Assembly (NCBI GenBank): GCA_902478875.1
Contig: CABSMZ010000001.1
Location: 1 to 54,873 of the forward strand
Source of the DNA: an uncultured Collinsella sp.
GTDB taxonomy: Bacteria > Actinomycetota > Coriobacteriia > Coriobacteriales > Coriobacteriaceae
Direction of reading: 5' to 3'
DNA: 54,873 nucleotides
Each line of letters starts with the position of its first letter. Position 1 is the first letter of the stretch. The notes beneath the pieces are model-generated. The model made no database searches. It had not been told where the DNA came from and saw only the letters and a program-made list of their open reading frames with translations. Position numbers and translations under genes: made by a program. Of this stretch, positions 42,161 through 50,071 are shown piece after piece.

Positions 42161-42817
42161 ATGACCCTTCTCGAACTGTTCCAGCTGCTGAAGAAGCACC
42201 TTCAGCTGGTCATCACCCTTCCGGTGGTCTGCGCGATCGCCATGGGCATCGTGTCCTTCGTTGCGATGGACAACACCTATACCGCGACGACGAGCATGTA
42301 CATTCTCGCCAAGACCGACGATAGCGGTCAGATGAGCTACAACGATCTCTCGGCGAGTCAGATGCTTTCCAACGATATCGCCACGCTGCTGGATAGCGAT
42401 AGCGTTAAGAGCGGCGCAGCCAATGAACTGGGCCTCACCGATCTGGATGACTACAAGGTGTCTGTTTCCTCCGAGACCACCACGCGTGTCATTACGCTTT
42501 CGGTTACCGGCACCGATGCCAAGGAGACGGCTAAGGTCGCAAAGGCCATGGCCAGCTCGGTGAGTACGGTCGCTCAGAACGTCGGCGCTGCCCAGAGCAT
42601 CAACGTTATCGACGAGGCTAAGACCCCCGAAGCCCCCAGCGGTCCCAAGCGTATGCTGTACGTTGCTGTCGCGTTCCTCGCCGGTATCTTTATCGCAGTT
42701 GCCTATGTCGTTTTGGCAGACATGCTCAATACCCGCATCCGCGGTGCCGAAGAGGCAGAAGAGCTCCTGGGCATTCCCGTTGTTGGCCGAATTCCGGCTA
42801 TGAAAGGTGGTAAATAG
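42161..42817 (+). CDS. Capsular polysaccharide chain-length/kinase adaptor protein (CpsC/YveK-type)
   Basis: The 218-residue protein has a Wzz domain: a first membrane helix (LVITLPVVCAIAMGIVSFVA), an outside domain of about 120 residues and a second helix (LYVAVAFLAGIFIAVAYVVL) followed by a short cytosolic tail. In Gram-positives this protein activates the separate tyrosine kinase encoded next and sets polysaccharide length. A proline-rich segment (EAPSGPKR) before the second helix is typical. It overlaps nothing, and the kinase gene begins two bases after its stop. Confidence 0.9.
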   Translation: MTLLELFQLLKKHLQLVITLPVVCAIAMGIVSFVAMDNTYTATTSMYILAKTDDSGQMSYNDLSASQMLSNDIATLLDSDSVKSGAANELGLTDLDDYKVSVSSETTTRVITLSVTGTDAKETAKVAKAMASSVSTVAQNVGAAQSINVIDEAKTPEAPSGPKRMLYVAVAFLAGIFIAVAYVVLADMLNTRIRGAEEAEELLGIPVVGRIPAMKGGK

Positions 42818-42819
42818 GC

Positions 42820-43557
42820 ATGGCTAAGGCAAAGAACACCGATAAGCTCGTTGTACAGAATGCCGCCAAGACCCTTCTGGCCAACATCCGCTTTGCGAGC
42901 GTGGACGACCCCATTCGCACCATTACCGTCACGTCCTCGATTCCCAACGAGGGCAAGTCTACGGTTTCCATCAACCTTGCTCAGGCTATCGCCACGAGCG
43001 GCAAGTCCGTGCTCCTGGTCGAGGCCGATATGCGCCGCAGGTCCCTTTCCGATATGCTCGGCGTTCGTTCGCGCGGCGGACTCTATGCGGTCCTTTCCGA
43101 GCAGATCTCCATTGACCAGGCAATTGTCGAGACGGGTCAGAAGAACTTCTACTTCCTCGATGCCGAGCCGCACATTCCCAATCCTGCCGACATCATCGTT
43201 TCTCACCGCTTTGCCAAGCTGGTCAAGGCGCTGTCTGCCAAGTTCCAGTACGTCATCTTCGACGCTCCTCCGGTCGGCACCTTCATCGATGCTGCCGAGA
43301 TTGCCAGCCTGACCGACGGCACGCTGTTCGTGGTGCGCGAGGACTTCACCAAGCGCGAGGAGGCACTCAACGCCATCGGCCAGCTTAAGAAGTCCGAAAA
43401 GGTCAAGCTCATCGGTACCGTCATGAATTACTGTGAGACCGAGACCAGCGAGTACTACTATTCTTACTACACCAAGGACGGTAAGAAGGTTAAGAAGGGC
43501 TCCGACGATCAGGGGACTTCCAAAAAGGGCATCTTCACCAACCGAGCAAACGTTTAG
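42820..43557 (+). CDS. Bacterial tyrosine kinase (CpsD/YwqD-type)
   Basis: This 245-residue kinase phosphorylates its own C-terminal tyrosines and others when bound to the adaptor. Walker A is in SSIPNEGKSTVSINLA, Walker A' is VLLVEADMRRRS and Walker B is VIFDAPPVG. The tail carries the tyrosine cluster ETSEYYYSYYTKDGKK. Length and layout match Gram-positive BY-kinases. The phosphatase that would reverse the reaction is next. Confidence 0.93.
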   Translation: MAKAKNTDKLVVQNAAKTLLANIRFASVDDPIRTITVTSSIPNEGKSTVSINLAQAIATSGKSVLLVEADMRRRSLSDMLGVRSRGGLYAVLSEQISIDQAIVETGQKNFYFLDAEPHIPNPADIIVSHRFAKLVKALSAKFQYVIFDAPPVGTFIDAAEIASLTDGTLFVVREDFTKREEALNAIGQLKKSEKVKLIGTVMNYCETETSEYYYSYYTKDGKKVKKGSDDQGTSKKGIFTNRANV

Positions 43558-43573
43558 TTGATAAGGCTGACCT

Positions 43574-44224
43574 ATGCGTGACATTCATTGCCATATCTTG
43601 CCGGGTGTAGACGACGGCGCCGCCGATCTCGATGAGAGCTTGGCGATGCTCGAGGCTGCCAAGCGGGCCGGTGTAACCAGAATCGTTTGCACTCCTCACT
43701 GTCGTGATCCCTATTTTGATTACGACAAGATGTGGGATGCCTTTGAGCTGCTGCGTGATAACGCTGACGGTTTTCCGCTCCAGATGGGCTTCGAGGTCAA
43801 CCATCGAAAGCTCGTTGAGCTTGGTATCGATGCTGCGGAGCACTTGCATTTCGATGGGACCAACGAGTTTCTGCTCGAGCTTTCGACGCATGCCGATGCG
43901 TATGCGTTTAGAGAGTACGAGAACACGATTTACGATTTGCAGTGCCGTGGCTACCAGGTGATCATCGCTCATCCTGAGCGCTATCGTGCGGTTCAAAAGG
44001 ATGTAAGCGTGGCGGAGCGCCTGGTCGATATGGGCTGCAAGCTGCAGGCTTCGGCGGACTTTATTGCCGGCGGTCGCTTTGGTCGCGAGAAAAAGCCGGC
44101 ACAGCGCCTGTTCGATCAGAACCTGTACAGCTTCATCGCGAGCGATGCCCATAACGTGGGTCATTACGACTGCCTGGCGAAGGCTCGCGCGAAGTTTAGC
44201 GTGCGCGGAGCTCATTTTCGCTAA
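43574..44224 (+). CDS. PHP-type protein-tyrosine phosphatase (CpsB/YwqE-type)
   Basis: The 216-residue metal-dependent phosphatase starts MRDIHCHILPGVDDGAADLDESLAM, with further ligands in VCTPHC, GFEVN, IIAHPERY and IASDAHNVGH, the PHP domain set. It should remove phosphate from the kinase tail. Order adaptor-kinase-phosphatase is a standard control unit for capsule or exopolysaccharide, but no glycosyltransferase, flippase or polymerase gene follows here. Confidence 0.93.
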   Translation: MRDIHCHILPGVDDGAADLDESLAMLEAAKRAGVTRIVCTPHCRDPYFDYDKMWDAFELLRDNADGFPLQMGFEVNHRKLVELGIDAAEHLHFDGTNEFLLELSTHADAYAFREYENTIYDLQCRGYQVIIAHPERYRAVQKDVSVAERLVDMGCKLQASADFIAGGRFGREKKPAQRLFDQNLYSFIASDAHNVGHYDCLAKARAKFSVRGAHFR

Positions 44225-44263
44225 TATCTGTCCCTAACGTTCGCATTGAATGAAAGGGCAGCC

Positions 44264-44764
44264 ATGGATATCCAACTTAAGACGGGATGCTTTGATGACG
44301 CGGCGTTGGTGCGCCGCGTCGTTTTTATGGACGAGCAGGGCTACGAGAATGAGTTCGACGCTATCGACGAGGATCCGAACTGCATTCATGTGACGCTCTA
44401 TGTAGACGACGAGCTTGCCGGTTGCTCGCGCGTGTTTCCCGAAGAGCTTGAACGCGTGGCTGACGCAGGGGCCCCGGTGTTGCCGGCATGCGACATGGAC
44501 GAAGACGTTGCGGCGGGGGAGACCTACATTATGGGGCGCGTCGCCGTGCTGCCGGCTAGGCGTCGTCGCGGACTGGCGAGTGCGATCGTCGAGACCAGTG
44601 CTTCGTGTGCACGCGATGCCGGCGCTAAGCTTATTAAGCTGCATGCGCAGGAATACGTGCTGCCGCTCTATGCAAAGGCGGGCTACACGCAAATTGCCCC
44701 GGTAGATTACGAAGACGAGGGCCAACCCCATGTCTGGATGGCCAAGCGCGTAGATGGCAGATAG
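44264..44764 (+). CDS. GNAT family acetyltransferase
   Basis: The 166-residue protein has the GNAT fold: V-R-R-V-V-F-M-D-E-Q-G-Y-E-N-E-F-D at the start, YIMGRVAVLPARRRRGLASAIV as the acetyl-CoA-binding motif with the R-R-x-G-L-A turn, and KLHAQEYVLPLYAKAGY at the end. This resembles ElaA-like members. The acceptor is unknown. ATG 44264 follows AAAGGG at 44253-44258. A leader terminator before htpG lies 148 bases downstream. Confidence 0.88.
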   Translation: MDIQLKTGCFDDAALVRRVVFMDEQGYENEFDAIDEDPNCIHVTLYVDDELAGCSRVFPEELERVADAGAPVLPACDMDEDVAAGETYIMGRVAVLPARRRRGLASAIVETSASCARDAGAKLIKLHAQEYVLPLYAKAGYTQIAPVDYEDEGQPHVWMAKRVDGR

Positions 44765-44911
44765 GGACGTTCCTTTTCTGCCGGCAGTTGGGGACGCTCC
44801 TTGGCAATTGGCGCATCGGAGCGCTTAGACATACAGTTTTTCGATTCCGTATGTATATATGCGCGCTAATGGGTTATAAAATCTAAGTCTGAACATAGCA
44901 GGTCTGCGATT

Positions 44912-44936
44912 CGGCTCGGGCGACCGGGCCGTTTTT
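44912..44936 (+). terminator. Terminator-like hairpin in front of htpG
   Basis: CGGCTCGG-GCGA-CCGGGCCG followed by five T's lies 30 bases before the htpG start codon. No promoter fits between it and htpG, while TATAAA at 44875-44880 lies upstream, so it may be an attenuator in the htpG leader rather than only the end of the preceding gene. Confidence 0.65.
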
Positions 44937-44966
44937 GCGGACGGGGGTAGCGCGAAAGGACTGCAC

Positions 44967-46991
44967 ATGCGTCAATTTAAGACCGAGAGCAAAAAACTGC
45001 TCGACCTCATGATCAACTCCATCTACACCAATAAGGAAATCTTCCTGCGCGAGCTTATCTCTAACGCGAGCGACGCCGTCGACAAGCTCAACTTTAAGAG
45101 CCTGCAGGATCCGAGCGTCAAGATCGACCAGGGCGACCTGGCTATTCGCGTTTCCTTTGATAAAGACGCCCGCACCATTACCATCTCGGATAACGGCATT
45201 GGCATGACCGCCGAGGAGCTCGAGCGCAATCTGGGCACCATCGCCCATTCCGGCTCCGAGGAGTTTAAGACCGAGAACGCCGAGCAGCAGGGTTCGGATG
45301 TCGACATCATCGGCCAGTTTGGCGTGGGCTTCTACTCGGCTTTTATGGTCGCCAGCCATGTGAAGGTCGTCAGCCGCGCCTATGGCGAGGATGTCGCCCA
45401 TGTGTGGGAATCCGACGGTCTTGAGGGCTACACCATCGAGGACGGTGAGCGCGCCGAGCAAGGTACCGATGTCATCCTGACGCTGCGCGAGAACGAGAAG
45501 CTCGATGCCGACGGCGAGGCCGAGACCTACGATCGCTTCCTGACCGAGTGGGGTCTCAAGAGCCTGATTCAGCAGTACAGCAACTATGTGCGCTACCCGA
45601 TTCAGATGATGGTGTCCAAGAGCCGCCAGAAACCCAAGCCCGAGGACGCCGGCGACGATTACAAGCCCGAGTACGAGGACTACCAGGAGCTCGAGACCGT
45701 CAATTCCATGACACCGATCTGGAAGAAGCGCAGCTCCGATGTCGAGCAGAAGGACTACGACGAGTTCTACAAGTCCACGTTCCACGACTTTGACGATCCT
45801 GCGCGCACCATCAGCTTCCATGCCGAGGGCACGCTCGAGTACGATGCCCTGCTGTTTGTGCCGGGCCGCGCGCCGTTCGATCTGTACAGCAAGGATTACG
45901 AGAAGGGTCTGGCACTCTACAGCTCCAACGTCCTGATCATGGAGAAGTGCGACGACCTGCTGCCCGACTACTACAACTTTGTCCGCGGCGTCGTGGATTC
46001 CGCCGATGTGTCGCTCAACATCTCGCGTGAGACGCTGCAGCAGAACCGTCAGCTCAAGGCCATCGCCAAGCGTGTGGAAAAGAAGATCACCGCCGACCTT
46101 GAGGATATGCGTGACAACGACCGCGAGGCCTACGAGAAGTTCTTTGAGAACTTTGGCCGCGGTCTTAAGTACGGCATCTACTCGAGCTATGGCATGAAGG
46201 CCGATGAGCTCGCCGATCTGTTGCTGTTCTGGTCTGCCAAGGAACAGAAGATGATTACCCTGGCCGAGTATGCCAAGGGCATGCCCGAGGATCAGAAGGC
46301 CATCTACTACGCCGCCGGCGACTCGCGTGAGCGCTTGGCCAAGATGCCCGTGGTAAAGGGCGTGCTCGACCGCGGCTATGACGTGCTGCTGCTGACGCAG
46401 GACGTGGATGAGTTCACCTTCCAGGCTATGCGTGAGTACGTTGCCGCCGATATGCCCAAGATCTACGAGGACGATGCCGCCCGCGAGGCTGCCGAGAAGG
46501 CCGTGGCCGATGGTGCCGAGCCCGAGGTTGAGGATCGTCACCTGGAGCTCAAGAACGTCGCAACCGGTGATCTTGACCTGGCGACCGAGGACGAGAAAAA
46601 GGAGGCCGAGGACGCCACCAAGGAGAACGAGGACCTCTTTAACGCCATGAAGGAGGCACTCGGCGACAAGGTCGAGAAGGTTGCCGTCTCTGCGCGCCTG
46701 ACCGATGCTCCCGCGTGCATCACCACCGAGGGCCCGCTTTCGCTCGAGATGGAGAAGGTGCTCCAGAAGGGTCCCGAGGGCGCGCCCGACGGTATGCCCA
46801 AGAGCCAGCGCGTGCTCGAGCTCAACGCCAAGCACCCGGTCTTTTCCAAGCTCGTCGCCGCTCAGAAGGCGGGCGACGCCGACAAGATCAAGCAGTACTC
46901 CGGTTTGCTCTATGACCAGGCCCTGCTGGTCGAGGGCATCCTCCCCGAGGACCCCGTAGCCTTCGCGGCGGCTGTTTGCAACTTGATGTAG
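44967..46991 (+). CDS. htpG: Molecular chaperone HtpG (Hsp90)
   Basis: HtpG is the bacterial Hsp90, an ATP-driven dimer that remodels client proteins in the cytosol. The N-terminal ATP site shows ELISNASDAVDKLNF, ISDNGIGMT and IIGQFGVGFYSAFMVA. The middle domain has VDSADVSLNISRETLQQNRQLK with the catalytic Arg. The protein is 674 residues, about 50 longer than the E. coli one, mainly because of an acidic, Lys/Glu-rich insertion around residues 500-560. No CIRCE or HAIR element is visible. Control may come from the leader hairpin at 44912-44936. Confidence 0.97.
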   Translation: MRQFKTESKKLLDLMINSIYTNKEIFLRELISNASDAVDKLNFKSLQDPSVKIDQGDLAIRVSFDKDARTITISDNGIGMTAEELERNLGTIAHSGSEEFKTENAEQQGSDVDIIGQFGVGFYSAFMVASHVKVVSRAYGEDVAHVWESDGLEGYTIEDGERAEQGTDVILTLRENEKLDADGEAETYDRFLTEWGLKSLIQQYSNYVRYPIQMMVSKSRQKPKPEDAGDDYKPEYEDYQELETVNSMTPIWKKRSSDVEQKDYDEFYKSTFHDFDDPARTISFHAEGTLEYDALLFVPGRAPFDLYSKDYEKGLALYSSNVLIMEKCDDLLPDYYNFVRGVVDSADVSLNISRETLQQNRQLKAIAKRVEKKITADLEDMRDNDREAYEKFFENFGRGLKYGIYSSYGMKADELADLLLFWSAKEQKMITLAEYAKGMPEDQKAIYYAAGDSRERLAKMPVVKGVLDRGYDVLLLTQDVDEFTFQAMREYVAADMPKIYEDDAAREAAEKAVADGAEPEVEDRHLELKNVATGDLDLATEDEKKEAEDATKENEDLFNAMKEALGDKVEKVAVSARLTDAPACITTEGPLSLEMEKVLQKGPEGAPDGMPKSQRVLELNAKHPVFSKLVAAQKAGDADKIKQYSGLLYDQALLVEGILPEDPVAFAAAVCNLM

Positions 46992-47021
46992 TTCGGGGAT
47001 ACGGCACCGTAACTAGATTAG

Positions 47022-47093
47022 AACGAGAGTGGATAATCTCCCACTTTTGGCTCGAATGCGGGCTTGAAGTGGGAGATTTTCCACTCTCGTTTT
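47022..47093 (+). terminator. Long hairpin terminator after htpG
   Basis: AACGAGAGTGG (47022-47032) and ATCTCCCACTT (47036-47046) pair exactly with AAGTGGGAGAT (47067-47077) and CCACTCTCGTT (47081-47091), leaving a 20-base loop, and end in TTTT. The stem is much longer than usual for a terminator. The rest of the 46992-47305 gap holds no gene. Confidence 0.8.
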
Positions 47094-47305
47094 CCTCCGT
47101 CCCCAAGGGATCAATTATTTGTCGGGGTTGTGGTTTTGTGACCTGCTGAAATTAAAGATACTGTACAACTGTACGTTAATTTGTCTTCGTAGTATATTGC
47201 TACCCGCAAAACTCAACACCATTGTGCTTTGAGACGTTAAAGCGCCTACGTACAATGGTTGTCGATAGTACGATTCGATTTAACGACAGGATGGATGGTC
47301 CAAGC

Positions 47306-50071
47306 GTGAGTCTCGGCAGCAAACTATCCAATGCAAAGGTCTCCTTTGCGATATTTAAGCGCGACATTAAGCGACTGCTTGTGAACCCCGTTGCCTTGGT
47401 GGTTACCCTCGGCGTGTGCGTTATTCCCTCACTGTATGCCTGGTACAACATCGTGGCAAACTGGGATCCGTACGGAAACACCCAGGGCATCAAGATTGCC
47501 ATCGCCAACAACGATCAGGGCACTCAGAACGACCTGGTGGGCGATCTCAACGCGGGCGACCAGGTCGTCGATCAGCTCAAGGAGAACGATCAGCTGGGCT
47601 GGACCTTCGTCGATTCGGCGGCCGATGCCAAGGAGGGCGTCGAGAGTGGTGAGTACTATGCGGCCATCGTAATCCCCAAGAACTTCTCGGATAACCTGGT
47701 TTCGATGCTCGACGGCAACTACCATCAGCCCAAGCTTACGTACTACGTCAATGAGAAGAAGAGCGCCATTGCACCCAAGGTTACCGACACCGGTGCAAGT
47801 ACCATCGAGAAGCAGATCAACTCGGAATTTGTCTCCACGGTGGGCGAGACCGTCGCCAGTATTGCCAAGGATGCCGGAGTCGATTTAAAGGACAAGGCAA
47901 CTCAGACTCAGGATTCGTTGGCAAGTTCTGTCTCCGAGGCATCCGATACCTTGGGCGAGGTGCACGATTCGATTGGCGACATGAATGCCGCCATCGATAA
48001 GACGAGTGGCGCCATCGCCTCGGCCGATGCGGCACTTGCCGGCCTGCAGGGTCAGGCGCCGTCACTGACGCAGGCGATCTCTCAGGGTAACGACCTGCTG
48101 GGCGAAGCTCGCACCACGGCGGGCAACTCTATCGCCTCGCTCTCCAAGGCGCTCTCGGAAGGCAGCCTTGCGCTTACCAAGACGTCGGCCTCTGCGAACG
48201 CTGCCATCGGCAAGCTGACGGGCACGGTCACATCTACGACCACCCGTATCGACAACTCGCTCGAGTCTCTCCAAGCGACGATCGACCACAATAAGGCCGT
48301 TATCGGGCACTTAGAGATTCTCGCCAATGACACGTCGACAGGTTCCGAGGAAATTGACGCGCGCATTGTATCGACCATCGATTTGCTTCGAGAGCAGAAT
48401 GAAAAGCTTCAGAGCATCAAGGACGGTCTGTCTGCGCAGTCGAGCGCCATGGCGAATGACGCCGCGGCTGTCTCGGGTGCCAGCGACGCTATCAATAACG
48501 CAATTCAGACCGGTGCGACCAACCTTGGCCAGGCCCAGACGGACCTGGGTCAAAACGCGCTGCCGAAGGCCTCGAGCGCGCTTGATTCCTTTGCCGCCGT
48601 CTCGGGTGATTTGACGGGTATCGTATCTGGCCTCACGCCCACGATTGCAAGCGCGCGCGGTACGCTTTCGCAGCTTAACGCTACGCTCGGCCAGGCCAAG
48701 ACCACGCTGTCCCAGACCGATTCCTCGCTTGCCAAGGTCCAGGACAAGCTCGCAACCGCCGCCAACGACATCGCGGCGCTACAGACCTCCGAGTCCATGG
48801 GCGAGCTGGCCGACCTGATGGGCGTCGACGTCAATGACGTCGCAGACTTCATGGCATCTCCGGTTGAGCTCGCGTCCAAGTCGATCTATCCGGTTAAGAG
48901 CTTCGGCTCGGGCATTGCCCCCTTCTACACCAATCTGGCGCTTTGGGTGGGCGGCTATGTGCTCATCGCCATTTACAAGCTCGAGGTCGACCGTGAAGGT
49001 GTTGGCAGCTTTACGGCGCGCCAAGGCTACTTTGGCCGCTGGTTGCTCATGGTGATCCTGGGCGCGTTGCAGGCCATCATCGTTACGGTAGGCGATCTGG
49101 TGATTGGCGTGCAGTGCGTCAGCCCGCTGCTGTTCGTGCTGGGCGGCATCGCCATTTCGTTCACCTACGTCAATATCATCTATGCGCTGTCCACCACGTT
49201 TAAGCATATCGGCAAGGCTATCGGCGTCATTCTCGTCATCGTGCAGATCCCGGGTTCGTCGGGCATGTACCCCATCGAGATGATGCCCGGCTTCTTCCAG
49301 TGGCTGCACCCGCTGCTGCCCTTTACCTACGGCATCAATCTGCTGCGCGAGACGGTCGGCGGCATGTATTCGTTCAACTACCTGTTTAACCTGTGCATTC
49401 TGGGCGTGTTCTTGATCGTGGCGCTCTTTATCGGCCTGCAGCTGCGTCCGCTGCTGCTCAACCTTAACCTGCTCTTTGATAAACAGCTCTCCACGACCGG
49501 TATGATGATTTGCGAGTCCAACGACCTGCCGCGCCAGCGCTACTCGCTGCGCACGGCCATGCGCGTCATGCTCGATTCCGATTCGTACCGTCGCGAACTG
49601 CTCGATCATGCGGTCGCCTTTGAACATCGCTACCCGTACTACATCAAGGGCGGTTTTGCCGCCGTGGTGGGCGTTCAGGTCCTGCTCTTTGTCCTGTCGA
49701 CGGTTCTCGATATCGACAATAACGGCAAGATCATCCTGCTTGTCATTTGGATCATCTCGGTTATTGCCATCTGCGGCTGGCTTATCAATATCGAATATAT
49801 CCGAGCGAGCCTCAATACCCAGATGCGCATCTCGGCGCTTTCGGATGAGGACCTGCGTCGCGAGATGCGCGAACACACGGCCGCCATTCCTGCCGCCCGC
49901 CACATGTTTGGCCTCAACGCCAGCGAGCGTGGTGCCAAGGGCGGCGATCAGTCCACGGGCCGCTTGCCGCATATCGGCTCGCACCATAAATCTCAGGGCA
50001 GCGACAGCACAGCCACAAATGATGGAGATACCACCGCGCTTGGCAAGCACTCCAAAGGAGGTGAGGCATAA
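47306..50071 (+). CDS. YhgE/Pip family membrane protein, first copy
   Basis: The protein of about 921 residues has the YhgE/Pip N-terminus: a membrane helix near residue 30 followed by YAWYNIVANWDPYGNT and IAIANNDQG. An outside region of about 500 residues is rich in heptad-like Ala/Ser/Leu helices. Five or six membrane helices follow, with GSSGMYPIEMMPGFFQWLHPLLPFTYGIN. Uniquely against the second copy it continues with a cytosolic stretch and two more helices near the end. GTG 47306 with GGATGG upstream is the best start. ATG 47291 and 47255 are in frame. The family is linked to phage infection and type VII-like export in Firmicutes. Confidence 0.85.
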   Translation: MSLGSKLSNAKVSFAIFKRDIKRLLVNPVALVVTLGVCVIPSLYAWYNIVANWDPYGNTQGIKIAIANNDQGTQNDLVGDLNAGDQVVDQLKENDQLGWTFVDSAADAKEGVESGEYYAAIVIPKNFSDNLVSMLDGNYHQPKLTYYVNEKKSAIAPKVTDTGASTIEKQINSEFVSTVGETVASIAKDAGVDLKDKATQTQDSLASSVSEASDTLGEVHDSIGDMNAAIDKTSGAIASADAALAGLQGQAPSLTQAISQGNDLLGEARTTAGNSIASLSKALSEGSLALTKTSASANAAIGKLTGTVTSTTTRIDNSLESLQATIDHNKAVIGHLEILANDTSTGSEEIDARIVSTIDLLREQNEKLQSIKDGLSAQSSAMANDAAAVSGASDAINNAIQTGATNLGQAQTDLGQNALPKASSALDSFAAVSGDLTGIVSGLTPTIASARGTLSQLNATLGQAKTTLSQTDSSLAKVQDKLATAANDIAALQTSESMGELADLMGVDVNDVADFMASPVELASKSIYPVKSFGSGIAPFYTNLALWVGGYVLIAIYKLEVDREGVGSFTARQGYFGRWLLMVILGALQAIIVTVGDLVIGVQCVSPLLFVLGGIAISFTYVNIIYALSTTFKHIGKAIGVILVIVQIPGSSGMYPIEMMPGFFQWLHPLLPFTYGINLLRETVGGMYSFNYLFNLCILGVFLIVALFIGLQLRPLLLNLNLLFDKQLSTTGMMICESNDLPRQRYSLRTAMRVMLDSDSYRRELLDHAVAFEHRYPYYIKGGFAAVVGVQVLLFVLSTVLDIDNNGKIILLVIWIISVIAICGWLINIEYIRASLNTQMRISALSDEDLRREMREHTAAIPAARHMFGLNASERGAKGGDQSTGRLPHIGSHHKSQGSDSTATNDGDTTALGKHSKGGEA

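Noticed and set aside
44765..44966. CIRCE or HAIR heat-shock operator at htpG
   Set aside because: Neither TTAGCACTC/GAGTGCTAA nor CTTGAGT/ACTCAAG arms are found.
47155..47180. Operator-like CTGTACAACTGTAC before the first YhgE gene
   Set aside because: The symmetric part is only four bases per arm. It is more a short direct repeat and too weak to call.
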